Shown piece by piece: positions 45,136 to 53,309 of a DNA stretch of 64,000 nt. Position 1 is the first letter of the stretch. The number at the start of each line of letters is the position of its first letter. The notes beneath the pieces are model-generated. The model was not told the DNA's origin, searched no databases, and saw only the letters and a program-made list of their open reading frames with translations. A program made the position numbers and the translations under genes. The stretch comes from Bin80 sp965207565 (GTDB taxonomy: Bacteria > Bacteroidota > Rhodothermia > Rhodothermales > Bin80), in contig CBDBMQ010000015.1 of NCBI GenBank assembly GCA_965207565.1, positions 1 through 64,000 of the forward strand, in the 5' to 3' direction.

Positions 45136-45967
45136 GGGAATTGATTGCGCGATTCAGTTCATCACGCAGCTGTCGTGCGGCATTTGCAGCCATCTCATTA
45201 AAATCTCCATCGGAGGAAGCATAGAGGATGCCACGGCTGCTGTTTACGAGAACAAGCCCGTTGGAAGTCGCTACATTTGCCGCGACATTGATAGAACCTC
45301 CCTGTGCTCCGATGCCAGGAATCAGGAAAGGCGTGCTTGGATACAGTTTGCGCAGATGGAGTAATTCTGTTGGATTGGTTGCGCCCACAACAAATCCAAT
45401 GGATCCTGGGAGATCTTCTCCCCATGTAAAGGCAAGATGAGCAACATGTGCATATAAAGGCTCCCCGTAAATCATCAGGGATTGCAGTTGATCACTGCTG
45501 GGATTTGAGGTCCGAACCAGAACGAATACCGCGCGGTCTTTGTATGCCAGAAATGGTTCCACGGCATCCAAACCCATGTATGGCGCAACCGTACAGCCAT
45601 CCGCTTCCAGTAAACCGAAGATGCTCTCAGCGTATTTGGAGGCTGTATTGCCAATATCACCACGCTTTGCATCAATAATTCGAATCTTATCCTTGGGAAT
45701 GAAGTCAACGGTGGTTTTCAATACGTCAAAACCGCAACTCCCAAGACTCTCATAGAATGCAGCATTGAGTTTGTAGGCACAGGCATAGGGAGATGTAGCT
45801 TGAATGATCGCCTCATTGAACGCTAGAACAGCAGACTGGGGGGATCTATATTTTTTGTGTAGAGATTCCGGCAGCTTATTCAGGTCTGGATCCAATCCCA
45901 CACAAACCATACTGTCAGAGATGGTCTGAGCATCCTGCAGTCGTTGAATGAAGTCAGGCTTCATCAT
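45125..45967 (-). CDS. pyrF: orotidine 5'-phosphate decarboxylase, type 2
   Basis: A 280-residue enzyme making UMP in pyrimidine synthesis. It is the longer subfamily 2 form, found in Bacteroidota, Myxococcota and Actinobacteria. The catalytic lysine-aspartate array is D99-A-K101-R-G-D104-IG, with the phosphate-loop region GLVLVNSSRGILYASS near the C-terminus. ACAYKLNAAFYE (K66) is the other active-site segment. The ATG at 45967 (MMKPDF) was chosen over an upstream TTG at 45988. It overlaps the ABM-like gene by 11 bases and diverges from the carboxylate-amine ligase gene, with a large inverted repeat between them. Confidence 0.95.
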   Translation of the reverse strand: MMKPDFIQRLQDAQTISDSMVCVGLDPDLNKLPESLHKKYRSPQSAVLAFNEAIIQATSPYACAYKLNAAFYESLGSCGFDVLKTTVDFIPKDKIRIIDAKRGDIGNTASKYAESIFGLLEADGCTVAPYMGLDAVEPFLAYKDRAVFVLVRTSNPSSDQLQSLMIYGEPLYAHVAHLAFTWGEDLPGSIGFVVGATNPTELLHLRKLYPSTPFLIPGIGAQGGSINVAANVATSNGLVLVNSSRGILYASSDGDFNEMAANAARQLRDELNRAINSHAD

Positions 45968-45994
45968 CAGGGAGAGATTGAAGATCAATGATGG

Positions 45995-46055
45995 CCTCTA
46001 TGATACGAATAGGGGGTGGTTTTGCTCGGAACATATATGAATCGTATCATAGAGG
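45995..46055. promoter_or_regulatory. 14-bp inverted repeat in the divergent pyrF / GCS2 intergenic region
   Basis: CCTCTATGATACGA (45995-46008) and TCGTATCATAGAGG (46042-46055) are perfect reverse complements separated by 33 bases. It lies 28 bases before the pyrF start and 118 before the GCS2 start. It could be a paired operator site or an RNA hairpin in the pyrF leader. There is no T-run, so it is not an intrinsic terminator. Seen directly; function inferred. Confidence 0.5.
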
Positions 46056-46172
46056 TGCTGCGAAGTGCAAACAGGACTCACACCTGTGAACCAGAACCAA
46101 GTATAGGCATATCCGAGTTGTAGTCTCATACGGTTGAATTATCCATTCATGTAAACTGAGTCATCCCCATCT

Positions 46173-47327
46173 ATGTCTGCTGCCACCGAAATCTTAAAAA
46201 CACCTTCACTCAGTTTGGGTATTGAAGAAGAATACCTGATTGTAGATCGAGATACAGGCAAGTTGATCCGTGAAGCATCTCCAATGATGTTGAAGGATGC
46301 CCGGTTAGCACTTGGTGAGCAGGTTTCACAAGAATTTTTTCAGTCCCAAATCGAGGTGGGCACAAGTGTCTGTAAAACAGTCCAGGAGGCCCGCGAAGAA
46401 CTGGTTCGACTACGCAGAACGGTATCCGATGTGGTTGATCCCTATGGGCTTGCAATCATTGCCGCCTCATCGCATCCGAATGCGTCCTATATCACCCAGA
46501 GACATACCCCTCGGGAACGCTATGAAATTCTGGCTCAGAACATGCAGGTCATTGCTCAGAGAATGGTGATTTGTGGAATGCATATACATGCCGGGATTGA
46601 GGATGCGAATTTGAGGATTGATTTTATGAATCAGGCCACGTATGTACTACCACACTTGCTGGCCTTGAGCTCGTCATCACCCTATTGGGAAGGCCAGGAT
46701 ACAGGACTGATGTCCTACCGGATTGCCGTATGGAATGAAATTCCGCGTACAGGACTCCCAGAGCATTTTGAGAGCTATGCCGAATTTGAGCGGCATGTAA
46801 GCATTCTTGTTCATGCCGGTGTGATTGAAGACAGTACAAAAATCTGGTGGGATATTCGGCCAAGTCACCGCTTTCCAACACTGGAAATGCGTGTGTCAGA
46901 TATTTGCACAAAAGTGGATGATGCGATCTGCATTGCCGCATTGTATCAATGCTGGCTGCATATGCTTTGGCGTCTGCGGCGCGAAAATCAGAGGTGGCGC
47001 AGTTATGCAAACATGCTTCTATACGAAAATCGCTGGCTTGCCCAGCGCTATGGGATTGACGGGAAACTCATTGATTATGGGAAAGGGATGATGGTTCCAT
47101 ACCGGGAGTTGGTTGAAGAGCTGTTGGAGTCTATAAAGCCGGATGCGGAAGATCTTGGATGTGTTGAGGAGGTGGAGCATGCACGTATGATTTTGAAGCG
47201 TGGAACCAGTGCACACTGGCAACGAAAGGCTTATGGTGAGGCCATTAGCAAGGGAGCCTCCCCTGATGAAGCTACCAAAGCAGTTGTAGATATGCTCATT
47301 GAGGAAACGATGAGTGGGGTATTGTAG
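46173..47327 (+). CDS. GCS2-family carboxylate-amine ligase (YbdK-like)
   Basis: A 384-residue protein of the glutamate-cysteine ligase type 2 family. The N-terminus has LSLGIEEEYLIVDRDTG, the acidic metal- and ATP-binding strand, followed by QSQIEVGTSVC, MVICGMHIHAGIED with the conserved histidines and WWDIRPSHRFPTLEMRVSD. YbdK proteins show weak gamma-glutamyl-cysteine ligase activity; in this group the true product is unknown, and no glutathione synthetase is nearby. The start at 46173 follows no strong ribosome site. The stop codon abuts the stop of the converging DUF4249 gene with zero bases between. Confidence 0.88.
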   Translation: MSAATEILKTPSLSLGIEEEYLIVDRDTGKLIREASPMMLKDARLALGEQVSQEFFQSQIEVGTSVCKTVQEAREELVRLRRTVSDVVDPYGLAIIAASSHPNASYITQRHTPRERYEILAQNMQVIAQRMVICGMHIHAGIEDANLRIDFMNQATYVLPHLLALSSSSPYWEGQDTGLMSYRIAVWNEIPRTGLPEHFESYAEFERHVSILVHAGVIEDSTKIWWDIRPSHRFPTLEMRVSDICTKVDDAICIAALYQCWLHMLWRLRRENQRWRSYANMLLYENRWLAQRYGIDGKLIDYGKGMMVPYRELVEELLESIKPDAEDLGCVEEVEHARMILKRGTSAHWQRKAYGEAISKGASPDEATKAVVDMLIEETMSGVL

Positions 47328-48218
47328 TCATTCATCCGCTGGCGGGAAGACCGTAAACCGCACCCAATCTCTGGCAACACTTCCGAAGACTCCGTGCGCA
47401 CCAGAGAGGCTTGGGATCACATTGGGGATCACTCCCGGCCCGAAGGTTCCGCCACCGCCCTGCTGTAGTTCAGCAGAACGGACGAAGCCTGCAAGGTTTT
47501 CATCCAGCGCATTCACATAGATGATATTGCGGCCATAAAAATTGACACCAATCCATGGATACACGAGTTCGATGGTCCCGTCAGGGAGTCGGGTAAAATT
47601 TCCTTCTGTGATGATCGGTGATGCGCTGACCCGAAAATCCTCCAGAGTAAGGTCATCATCATTTTCCAATAATCCAGAAACGGAAGGAACCACAGCTTCA
47701 GTTTTGACATCCAGCGCTTCCGTCACTAACGTAAAGCTACTTTGAGATTGATCCGAGCCGCGGCCAGGCGTGAGAATGAATGTCAGTCGCTCATCGGACA
47801 GATAGGTTCCTGATTCGCGCGAAGCATTAAGGATTTTGGCCGAGGTCGGGACGTTGGTCATTCCTGTGATGGCCGTCTCCACACCGGGTACGGTAACCAG
47901 TAAGTCATAGCGTGCACCAGGCTGTATGATATGTTCGGGGCCGAGATACAGATAGCTGCCGGGTTTATTGGTAACGGGTTCCATCAGGAAGCCTGTCGTT
48001 CCCGTACTGAGGATGACCTGTGCATCACTCACGGCCAGGTCTTCGGGTTGGCTCATCTGATCGGCAGGTGCGAGCTTGCTCACACGGGCAGGGGGCAGCG
48101 GTTCATTCGCAACAAGCGTGAGCTCAACGACAATCTCGTTGTTAAGCACGCTGAAATCGGTTGAATCGCAACCGATAACAATCAGAAACAGACTGGTAAA
48201 AACTATCCGTCTCAGCAT
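47328..48218 (-). CDS. DUF4249-family lipoprotein
   Basis: A 296-residue protein with a lipoprotein signal (MLRRIVFTSLFLIVIGC, cysteine 17) and a beta-rich body fitting DUF4249: ILSTGTTGFLMEP, the turn PGARYDLLVTVPG, and the RRNIIYVNALDENLAG-like C-terminal region. In Bacteroidota these lipoproteins are typically encoded directly after a TonB receptor with an N-terminal carboxypeptidase-like domain, and probably sit on the receptor at the outer membrane. Here the start overlaps the receptor stop as TGATG. The ligand is unknown. Confidence 0.85.
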   Translation of the reverse strand: MLRRIVFTSLFLIVIGCDSTDFSVLNNEIVVELTLVANEPLPPARVSKLAPADQMSQPEDLAVSDAQVILSTGTTGFLMEPVTNKPGSYLYLGPEHIIQPGARYDLLVTVPGVETAITGMTNVPTSAKILNASRESGTYLSDERLTFILTPGRGSDQSQSSFTLVTEALDVKTEAVVPSVSGLLENDDDLTLEDFRVSASPIITEGNFTRLPDGTIELVYPWIGVNFYGRNIIYVNALDENLAGFVRSAELQQGGGGTFGPGVIPNVIPSLSGAHGVFGSVARDWVRFTVFPPADE

Positions 48219-50530
48219 CAGAAATCCAGGGTAAATGACAGGTTCGGCAAAGGGACGGGGATCTGCGGGATCGTACTCCTGGACAAAGAGCCATTATCCT
48301 CAACCTCATTAAAAATAAACCAGACATTCTCTCGTGCATACGCGTTAATGACCTGCATCTGCAATTCATAGTCGGCAAATCGCCCCAGGGATCCGCTCCA
48401 GGTAGCCCCAATGTCCAGACGATGATAAGCAGGCAACCTTGCCTGATTCAGGCCGGGGGAAACCAGAAGGTCCGTTTGGTCAAACCCGTTAACGATTCTA
48501 GTGCTATAGACCGTGTAAGTGGCTTCCGGTCGCGTATATGCTTGGCCGGTCGCGTAGGTGAAGACAGCGCCCAGCTCCCATCGGCGGGAAATTCGCCATT
48601 GACCGACCACATTCAGGTCATGAAGACGGTCATTCCGAGGAGAAAAACTTTGTGGCACTCCGAACGCATCCTGATTCAATCGTGGGAAATACCGATTGGT
48701 GTTCGCCAGGGTGTAGGCAATAAACCCGTTTACACGACCGCTCTGGCGGGACAGCTGCATTTCAAACCCTTGGGCTCTCCCCTTACCAAAAGCAAATAAC
48801 TCTGAGTACTCCAGTCCGGCGAGCCCCGTGCTGAATGGATCCAGCACAAAAAGCTGCCTCATCGTCCGGTAATAGACCTCGGTATCCAGTGTAATCCCCT
48901 CAAACAGGTTGGTCTTTAGTCCGAGGAGGTACTGATCCCCGTATGCAGGCTTTACGCCCTCTCCGCTGGTTAACCAGAAGTCAAACCCCGAAAAAACTTC
49001 ATTCGTGATCAGAGTCAGGAACTGATAATATCTTCCTGCACTTGCCTGCATCCGCATATCGGGCCCGAGTTGCCGCTCCATTGAAAATCGCGGGGCCAGA
49101 GTGAAGTAGCGGCCATACCCATAGTAGGTTGCACGTAATCCTGCGGTAACGGACCAGTTCGGTGTCGGATGGTAGGTGTCCTGAAGATAGAGCGAGGCAT
49201 GCTCAACACGGTTGCGCGTATGAAAGACTTCCCGGTCATCGAAGAAGTTGGTCAAGGGTGCGTTAAAAATTCCTGTCCAGAGTCCGCCGACGATTTCATG
49301 CTTTGATCCTGCATAGTATTCAAAATCTGCCCGCACGGAAGTTTCTGTAACCCGGTTGATTTGCTTAAAATTGGTGCCACTGAAAGTCGCACTTGGGGTG
49401 GATTCGTACCAGGTTGTGGTAATGGTGGCATTTGTAAAGAACTGGTTGGACCATAAGTGTACCCAGCTTCCGGTCACCGTACGATTCCCATAGAGGAGTT
49501 TAATTTCGACCCCTTCCGTAAAGGTGGAGCGAAGGTAGTCCGAGCCTGCATAGAATGAGAAAGAAAGTTTATCGTCACGAGAGACATCAAGATTAACTTT
49601 CCCATTGAAATCATAGAAGTAAAAGGCCCGAGGGACCGCATCAATGTCTCCCAACGCACTCAGCAGCGGCTCCAGTGTTGAGCGTCTTAGAGCCACCATC
49701 CAGGAGCCTCGGGAATAGGGCCCTTCAGCAAATGCGCGCGAAGCCAGCAGACCAACACTGAGTTTCCCGTGGGTCTCACGCCGGTTGCCATCTTTGTTTT
49801 GCACATCCAGGACAGATCCAAGGACACCACCATAGGTGGCAGGAAAGCCTCCTTTATAGAGTCGGACATCCTTGATGGCATCGGTATTAAACGAGGAGAA
49901 AAAGCCGAAAACATGGCTCGGATTATAGATTTTTGTGCGATCCAACAGGATCAGTGTTTGACCAGGGTCGCCTCCGCGGATATAAAGCCCACTGGAGTAG
50001 TCAGAGGATTGTGCCACGCCGGGCAAAAGCTGAAGGGATCGAAAGACATCGGGTTCAAAAACCTGGGGCAATTGCTGGATCGTTGACACGCTGATCTGGC
50101 CGACACCGATGGAGCGGAGTTCTTCCTCCGTAATGCGATCTGCAGAGATCTCAATAGCCTCAAGGAGCTCTTCGGTTGTCGTGAGCTCAATGTCAAGCCG
50201 GACCGATTCTCCGGGAGCCAACGTGATCTCGCGTCGGATTGTATCGAATCCGATGTAGGAAAACCGGACGGTATAGGTCCCGGGTTCAATCCCGGAAACC
50301 GCGTAGTAACCGGACAGGTTAGTGGTTGCTCCCCGGAGTGTCCCCTCCACAAAAATATTTGCAGCAATCAGCGTCTCTCCATTGGACGCGTCCGAAATGA
50401 ATCCATCCAGCGCAGCCAACTCCTGTCCCTGTGCAGAATGAATGACCAAACACCATCCAACCAGTAGAATGGTCCTCTTTATGACGGACACTACAAAATG
50501 GGAAACCAGTTCAGCAGCGGAGTTCGTCAC
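48218..50530 (-). CDS. TonB-dependent receptor with N-terminal carboxypeptidase-regulatory-like domain
   Basis: A 770-residue outer-membrane receptor. After a long signal region (hydrophobic ILLVGWCLVIHSAQGQ, residues 20-36) comes a CarboxypepD_reg-like domain (ISDASNGETLIAANIFVEGT, then GYYAVSGIEPGTYTVRFSYIGF). The plug (SVSTIQQLPQVFEPDVFRSLQLLPGV, YIRGGDPGQTLILLD, VRLYKGGFPATYGGVLGSVLDV) and the barrel (to LPNLSFTLDF) follow. Such receptors take up large ligands together with surface lipoproteins; the partner here is the overlapping DUF4249 gene. The serS gene ends 12 bases upstream on the same strand, so all may be co-transcribed. The start at 50530 is the only one that keeps the signal region. 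Confidence 0.9.
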   Translation of the reverse strand: MTNSAAELVSHFVVSVIKRTILLVGWCLVIHSAQGQELAALDGFISDASNGETLIAANIFVEGTLRGATTNLSGYYAVSGIEPGTYTVRFSYIGFDTIRREITLAPGESVRLDIELTTTEELLEAIEISADRITEEELRSIGVGQISVSTIQQLPQVFEPDVFRSLQLLPGVAQSSDYSSGLYIRGGDPGQTLILLDRTKIYNPSHVFGFFSSFNTDAIKDVRLYKGGFPATYGGVLGSVLDVQNKDGNRRETHGKLSVGLLASRAFAEGPYSRGSWMVALRRSTLEPLLSALGDIDAVPRAFYFYDFNGKVNLDVSRDDKLSFSFYAGSDYLRSTFTEGVEIKLLYGNRTVTGSWVHLWSNQFFTNATITTTWYESTPSATFSGTNFKQINRVTETSVRADFEYYAGSKHEIVGGLWTGIFNAPLTNFFDDREVFHTRNRVEHASLYLQDTYHPTPNWSVTAGLRATYYGYGRYFTLAPRFSMERQLGPDMRMQASAGRYYQFLTLITNEVFSGFDFWLTSGEGVKPAYGDQYLLGLKTNLFEGITLDTEVYYRTMRQLFVLDPFSTGLAGLEYSELFAFGKGRAQGFEMQLSRQSGRVNGFIAYTLANTNRYFPRLNQDAFGVPQSFSPRNDRLHDLNVVGQWRISRRWELGAVFTYATGQAYTRPEATYTVYSTRIVNGFDQTDLLVSPGLNQARLPAYHRLDIGATWSGSLGRFADYELQMQVINAYARENVWFIFNEVEDNGSLSRSTIPQIPVPLPNLSFTLDF

Positions 50531-50542
50531 GGTAAAATCAAT

Positions 50543-51805
50543 TTAGTTGGTCAGGTATGGAGTCAAAGCAGAGGGGAGTTCATACGAGCCGTTTTCTTTT
50601 TGATTATGTTCCAATAGCGCGGCAACGATTCTGGGCAGGGCAAGAGCACTGCCGTTAAGGGTATGCACCAATTGTGGTTTGCCACCGCGACCCGGCCGGA
50701 ATCGGATATTCATCCGGCGTGCCTGATAATCGGTGAAATTGGAAATAGACGAAACTTCCAACCAGCGTTTTTGTCCTGCACTCCAGACCTCCAGGTCGTA
50801 CTGTTTTGTCTGGTTAAACCCCAACTCGCCCGCACACATCAGCAGGCATCGGTAGGGGAGTTCCAGGGCTTGCAGGAGCTCTTCTGCGTGAAGGCGCATC
50901 GCTTCCAGAACGTCATAGCTCGCTTGAGGGTGCGTGAACTGTACAATCTCGACCTTATCGAACTGATGCAGCCGGTTCAGTCCGCGCACATGTGCGCCAT
51001 ACGAGCCGGCTTCGCGTCGCCAGCACGGCGTATGTGCACAGAGTTTGATCGGCAGGTCGGCTTCGGACAGAATTTCATCGCGGAAGTAGTTGGTCAACGG
51101 CACTTCCGCAGTCGGTACAGGAAAGAACCCGTCCTCAATGAAGTACATTTGTCCCTCTTTGTCCGGCAACTGGCCGGTGCCCCGCGCACTGGCTGCGTTC
51201 ACAAACAGAGGGGGGCGGACCTCGGTGTACTGCGGTGTTGCTGCATCCAGGAAAAAATTGATCAGTGCGCGATGCAATTTCGCCCCGGCATCCATATAAA
51301 AGGGGAACCCTGCTCCGGCAACTTTCGCGCCACGCTCAAAATCAATCATTTCGTGGCGGTTGGAGATTGTCCAGTGGGGAAGAGGCTCAAAGTCAAAGGA
51401 AGGAAGTTCGCCATGGCGATGGATCGTCACATTCTCTGCTTCAGTCAATCCCTCAGGAACACTCTCATGGGGGATATTGGGAATTGCAAGCAGCAGCTCT
51501 AGAAGCTGCTCTTCCGAATCTGTGACGGTTTGCCCTAACTCTTTCACTTCCGCCTTCAGGTTTTTCTGCCGTTGGATCAGGTCCTGGGCAGTCTCCTGAT
51601 TCCCCTCATGCATCAGAGTACCGATCGTTCGACTTGCCGAATTAATCTCCTGCTGCTTTGATTGTTGAAGTGTCAATGCTTCCCGGAGGATGCGGTCCTG
51701 TTCAAGGACTTCATCAACAAGCTTGACACTCTCGGAGGCACCGCGAAAAGAAAGGGCCTGCCGAACTTCATCTGGATTGGATCGGATAAATTCAACACCA
51801 AGCAT
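50543..51805 (-). CDS. serS: seryl-tRNA synthetase
   Basis: A 420-residue class II aminoacyl-tRNA synthetase charging tRNA-Ser. The N-terminal antiparallel coiled coil that grips the tRNA long arm spans about residues 30-100 (LTLQQSKQQEINSASRTIGTL, QRQKNLKAEVKELGQTV). Motif 2 is CWRREAGSYG near residue 262, and motif 3 is LNGSALALPRIVAALLEHNQ near residue 384. GTGQLPDKEGQMYF and VPLTNYFRDEIL are other serine-site segments. Length is normal. The start is 14 bases inside the end of the upstream sugar-reductase gene. No frameshift or unusual feature was seen. Confidence 0.97.
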   Translation of the reverse strand: MLGVEFIRSNPDEVRQALSFRGASESVKLVDEVLEQDRILREALTLQQSKQQEINSASRTIGTLMHEGNQETAQDLIQRQKNLKAEVKELGQTVTDSEEQLLELLLAIPNIPHESVPEGLTEAENVTIHRHGELPSFDFEPLPHWTISNRHEMIDFERGAKVAGAGFPFYMDAGAKLHRALINFFLDAATPQYTEVRPPLFVNAASARGTGQLPDKEGQMYFIEDGFFPVPTAEVPLTNYFRDEILSEADLPIKLCAHTPCWRREAGSYGAHVRGLNRLHQFDKVEIVQFTHPQASYDVLEAMRLHAEELLQALELPYRCLLMCAGELGFNQTKQYDLEVWSAGQKRWLEVSSISNFTDYQARRMNIRFRPGRGGKPQLVHTLNGSALALPRIVAALLEHNQKENGSYELPSALTPYLTN

Positions 51806-52742
51806 CTTCAGAGGGGGATCTGGTCGAGGTAATTTGGCTACGAAGGTGAAGGTGAGCCAGAGCTTCTTTGAGTGACAGCGGGCGGTAATCCAACTCCGTT
51901 TCTGATTTCAAGATGACCAGCCCCGTGCGCTCGGGGCGCTGCGCCAACTGAGGTTTATCCTGTTGCACGATCGGTGTGATAAGTGTTGAATCAAGATCAA
52001 AAGCCTCTGCGATGGATTGGGCGAATTCATACATGCTGAGAAATTCCCGTCCAGACAAATTGTACACACCGCTCTTTCGAAAGTGTACAAGGCGCAGAAT
52101 CCCCATCGCAAGATCATAGGTGTAGGAGGGGGTACGCCACTGATCCGTATAGACTTGGATTGGATGCTTACGGGTGAGATTTTTGATGACCCATTGGACA
52201 AAGTCCGGGCGAGAGAGTCCGTTGGACCTACCGTAGACCACGTTGGTTCGTATGATTGTCAGCTTTCCCATGCCTGCGGCGCGTGCTGCATTTTCACCTG
52301 CCAACTTTGATCTCCCATAAAAATTCACTGGATCGGGGCGATCGTGCTCGTAGTAGGGTCCCTCTCTGCCATTAAACACGAAATCTGTAGAGAGTTGAAT
52401 CAGATGGGCGCCCCGGCCATGGCATAGTTTTGCGAGGCTTCCAACCGCCTCCGCATTTACACGCCAGCATGCATCACGCTCATTTTCGCAGCCATCCACT
52501 GTGGTCATTGCGGCACAGTTGATGACGTATTCCGGCGAAAATTCACGGAAAATTTTTCGTGCTCGTTCAAGATCACATATATCCAAGGATTCGTAGGAAT
52601 GATCCAGGGGCTCCTTCAATCGCGATGCCGGATTCTGCCCCGTGGCCAATAACTCATAGGAGTCTCGCCTGGATAGTTGTCGAACGAGTTCTTGCCCCAA
52701 GAGTCCATTCGCCCCGGTAATCAATATGCGCTCAGTAGCCAT
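51792..52742 (-). CDS. dTDP-4-dehydrorhamnose reductase-like NAD(P)-dependent sugar reductase (RmlD family)
   Basis: A 316-residue extended short-chain dehydrogenase of the RmlD/sugar-nucleotide binding group. Visible features are the nucleotide motif ITGANGLLGQELVRQL, the VNCAAMTTVDGCENERD segment, the catalytic serine-threonine region LIQLSTDFVFNGREGPYYE and the catalytic YGRSKLAGE (Y-x-x-x-K). It would reduce a dTDP-keto sugar or serve as a scaffold like MAT2B; no other rhamnose genes are near, so the specific symbol is withheld. It overlaps serS by 14 bases and lies 23 bases after the thioesterase gene. Confidence 0.85.
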   Translation of the reverse strand: MATERILITGANGLLGQELVRQLSRRDSYELLATGQNPASRLKEPLDHSYESLDICDLERARKIFREFSPEYVINCAAMTTVDGCENERDACWRVNAEAVGSLAKLCHGRGAHLIQLSTDFVFNGREGPYYEHDRPDPVNFYGRSKLAGENAARAAGMGKLTIIRTNVVYGRSNGLSRPDFVQWVIKNLTRKHPIQVYTDQWRTPSYTYDLAMGILRLVHFRKSGVYNLSGREFLSMYEFAQSIAEAFDLDSTLITPIVQQDKPQLAQRPERTGLVILKSETELDYRPLSLKEALAHLHLRSQITSTRSPSEDAWC

Positions 52743-52765
52743 CTCGTTCGCGAGCCATGGTTAGT

Positions 52766-53302
52766 CTAAAGGTCCCTTTGGGAAATCGCCGCAATCAGAT
52801 CATCTTTGAGATATACGGTGTCTTTAAGATCCAGGCGGCCCCTCAGGTGAAGGCGCAGTTCCCGTCGCATGGCAGCTTTCTCATAGCGCTTCTTTTCAAG
52901 ATCGGTTTCAGGATAGATCGGATCTACCAGGGTTGGCTGCCCATGCTCATCCACGGCGACGAACGTGAAGTAGGCATGATTACATTGGCGCCGTTCTTTT
53001 TGGAACAGATTCTCCGCCTCTACCAGAATCTCCACCTCCAGAGAAGTGCTAAATGCCCGGTTCACCCATGCTTCAATCGTCACCACTTCACCGAGTAGAA
53101 GCGGAGAAGTAAACTCTACTGAATCGACGGATACGGTAACGCAGACGATCCCTGCATGGCGCATGGCGGAGATTGCGGCACATTTATCCATCAGGGAAAG
53201 AAGGCGCCCCCCAAACATGCTGCCATAGGGATTGGTGTCGTTCGGCAGTACGACTTCGGACATCACAGTGCGTGAATCGCCAGGAGTTTTTCGGGAACCC
53301 AT
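52766..53302 (-). CDS. acyl-CoA thioesterase (hotdog fold)
   Basis: A 178-residue YciA/BACH-type thioesterase hydrolysing acyl-CoA. The N-terminus has DTNPYGSMFGGRLLSLMDKCAAISAMRHAG, the hotdog helix with the catalytic asparagine/aspartate pair. The second motif is VSVDSVEFTSPLLLGEVVTIEAWVNRAFSTSLEVEI. The C-terminal 40 residues are charged and specific to this lineage as far as I can see. It lies seven bases after the stop of the secreted protein gene and 23 before the reductase gene, inside the same minus-strand run. Confidence 0.88.
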   Translation of the reverse strand: MGSRKTPGDSRTVMSEVVLPNDTNPYGSMFGGRLLSLMDKCAAISAMRHAGIVCVTVSVDSVEFTSPLLLGEVVTIEAWVNRAFSTSLEVEILVEAENLFQKERRQCNHAYFTFVAVDEHGQPTLVDPIYPETDLEKKRYEKAAMRRELRLHLRGRLDLKDTVYLKDDLIAAISQRDL

Positions 53303-53309
53303 GATATGA

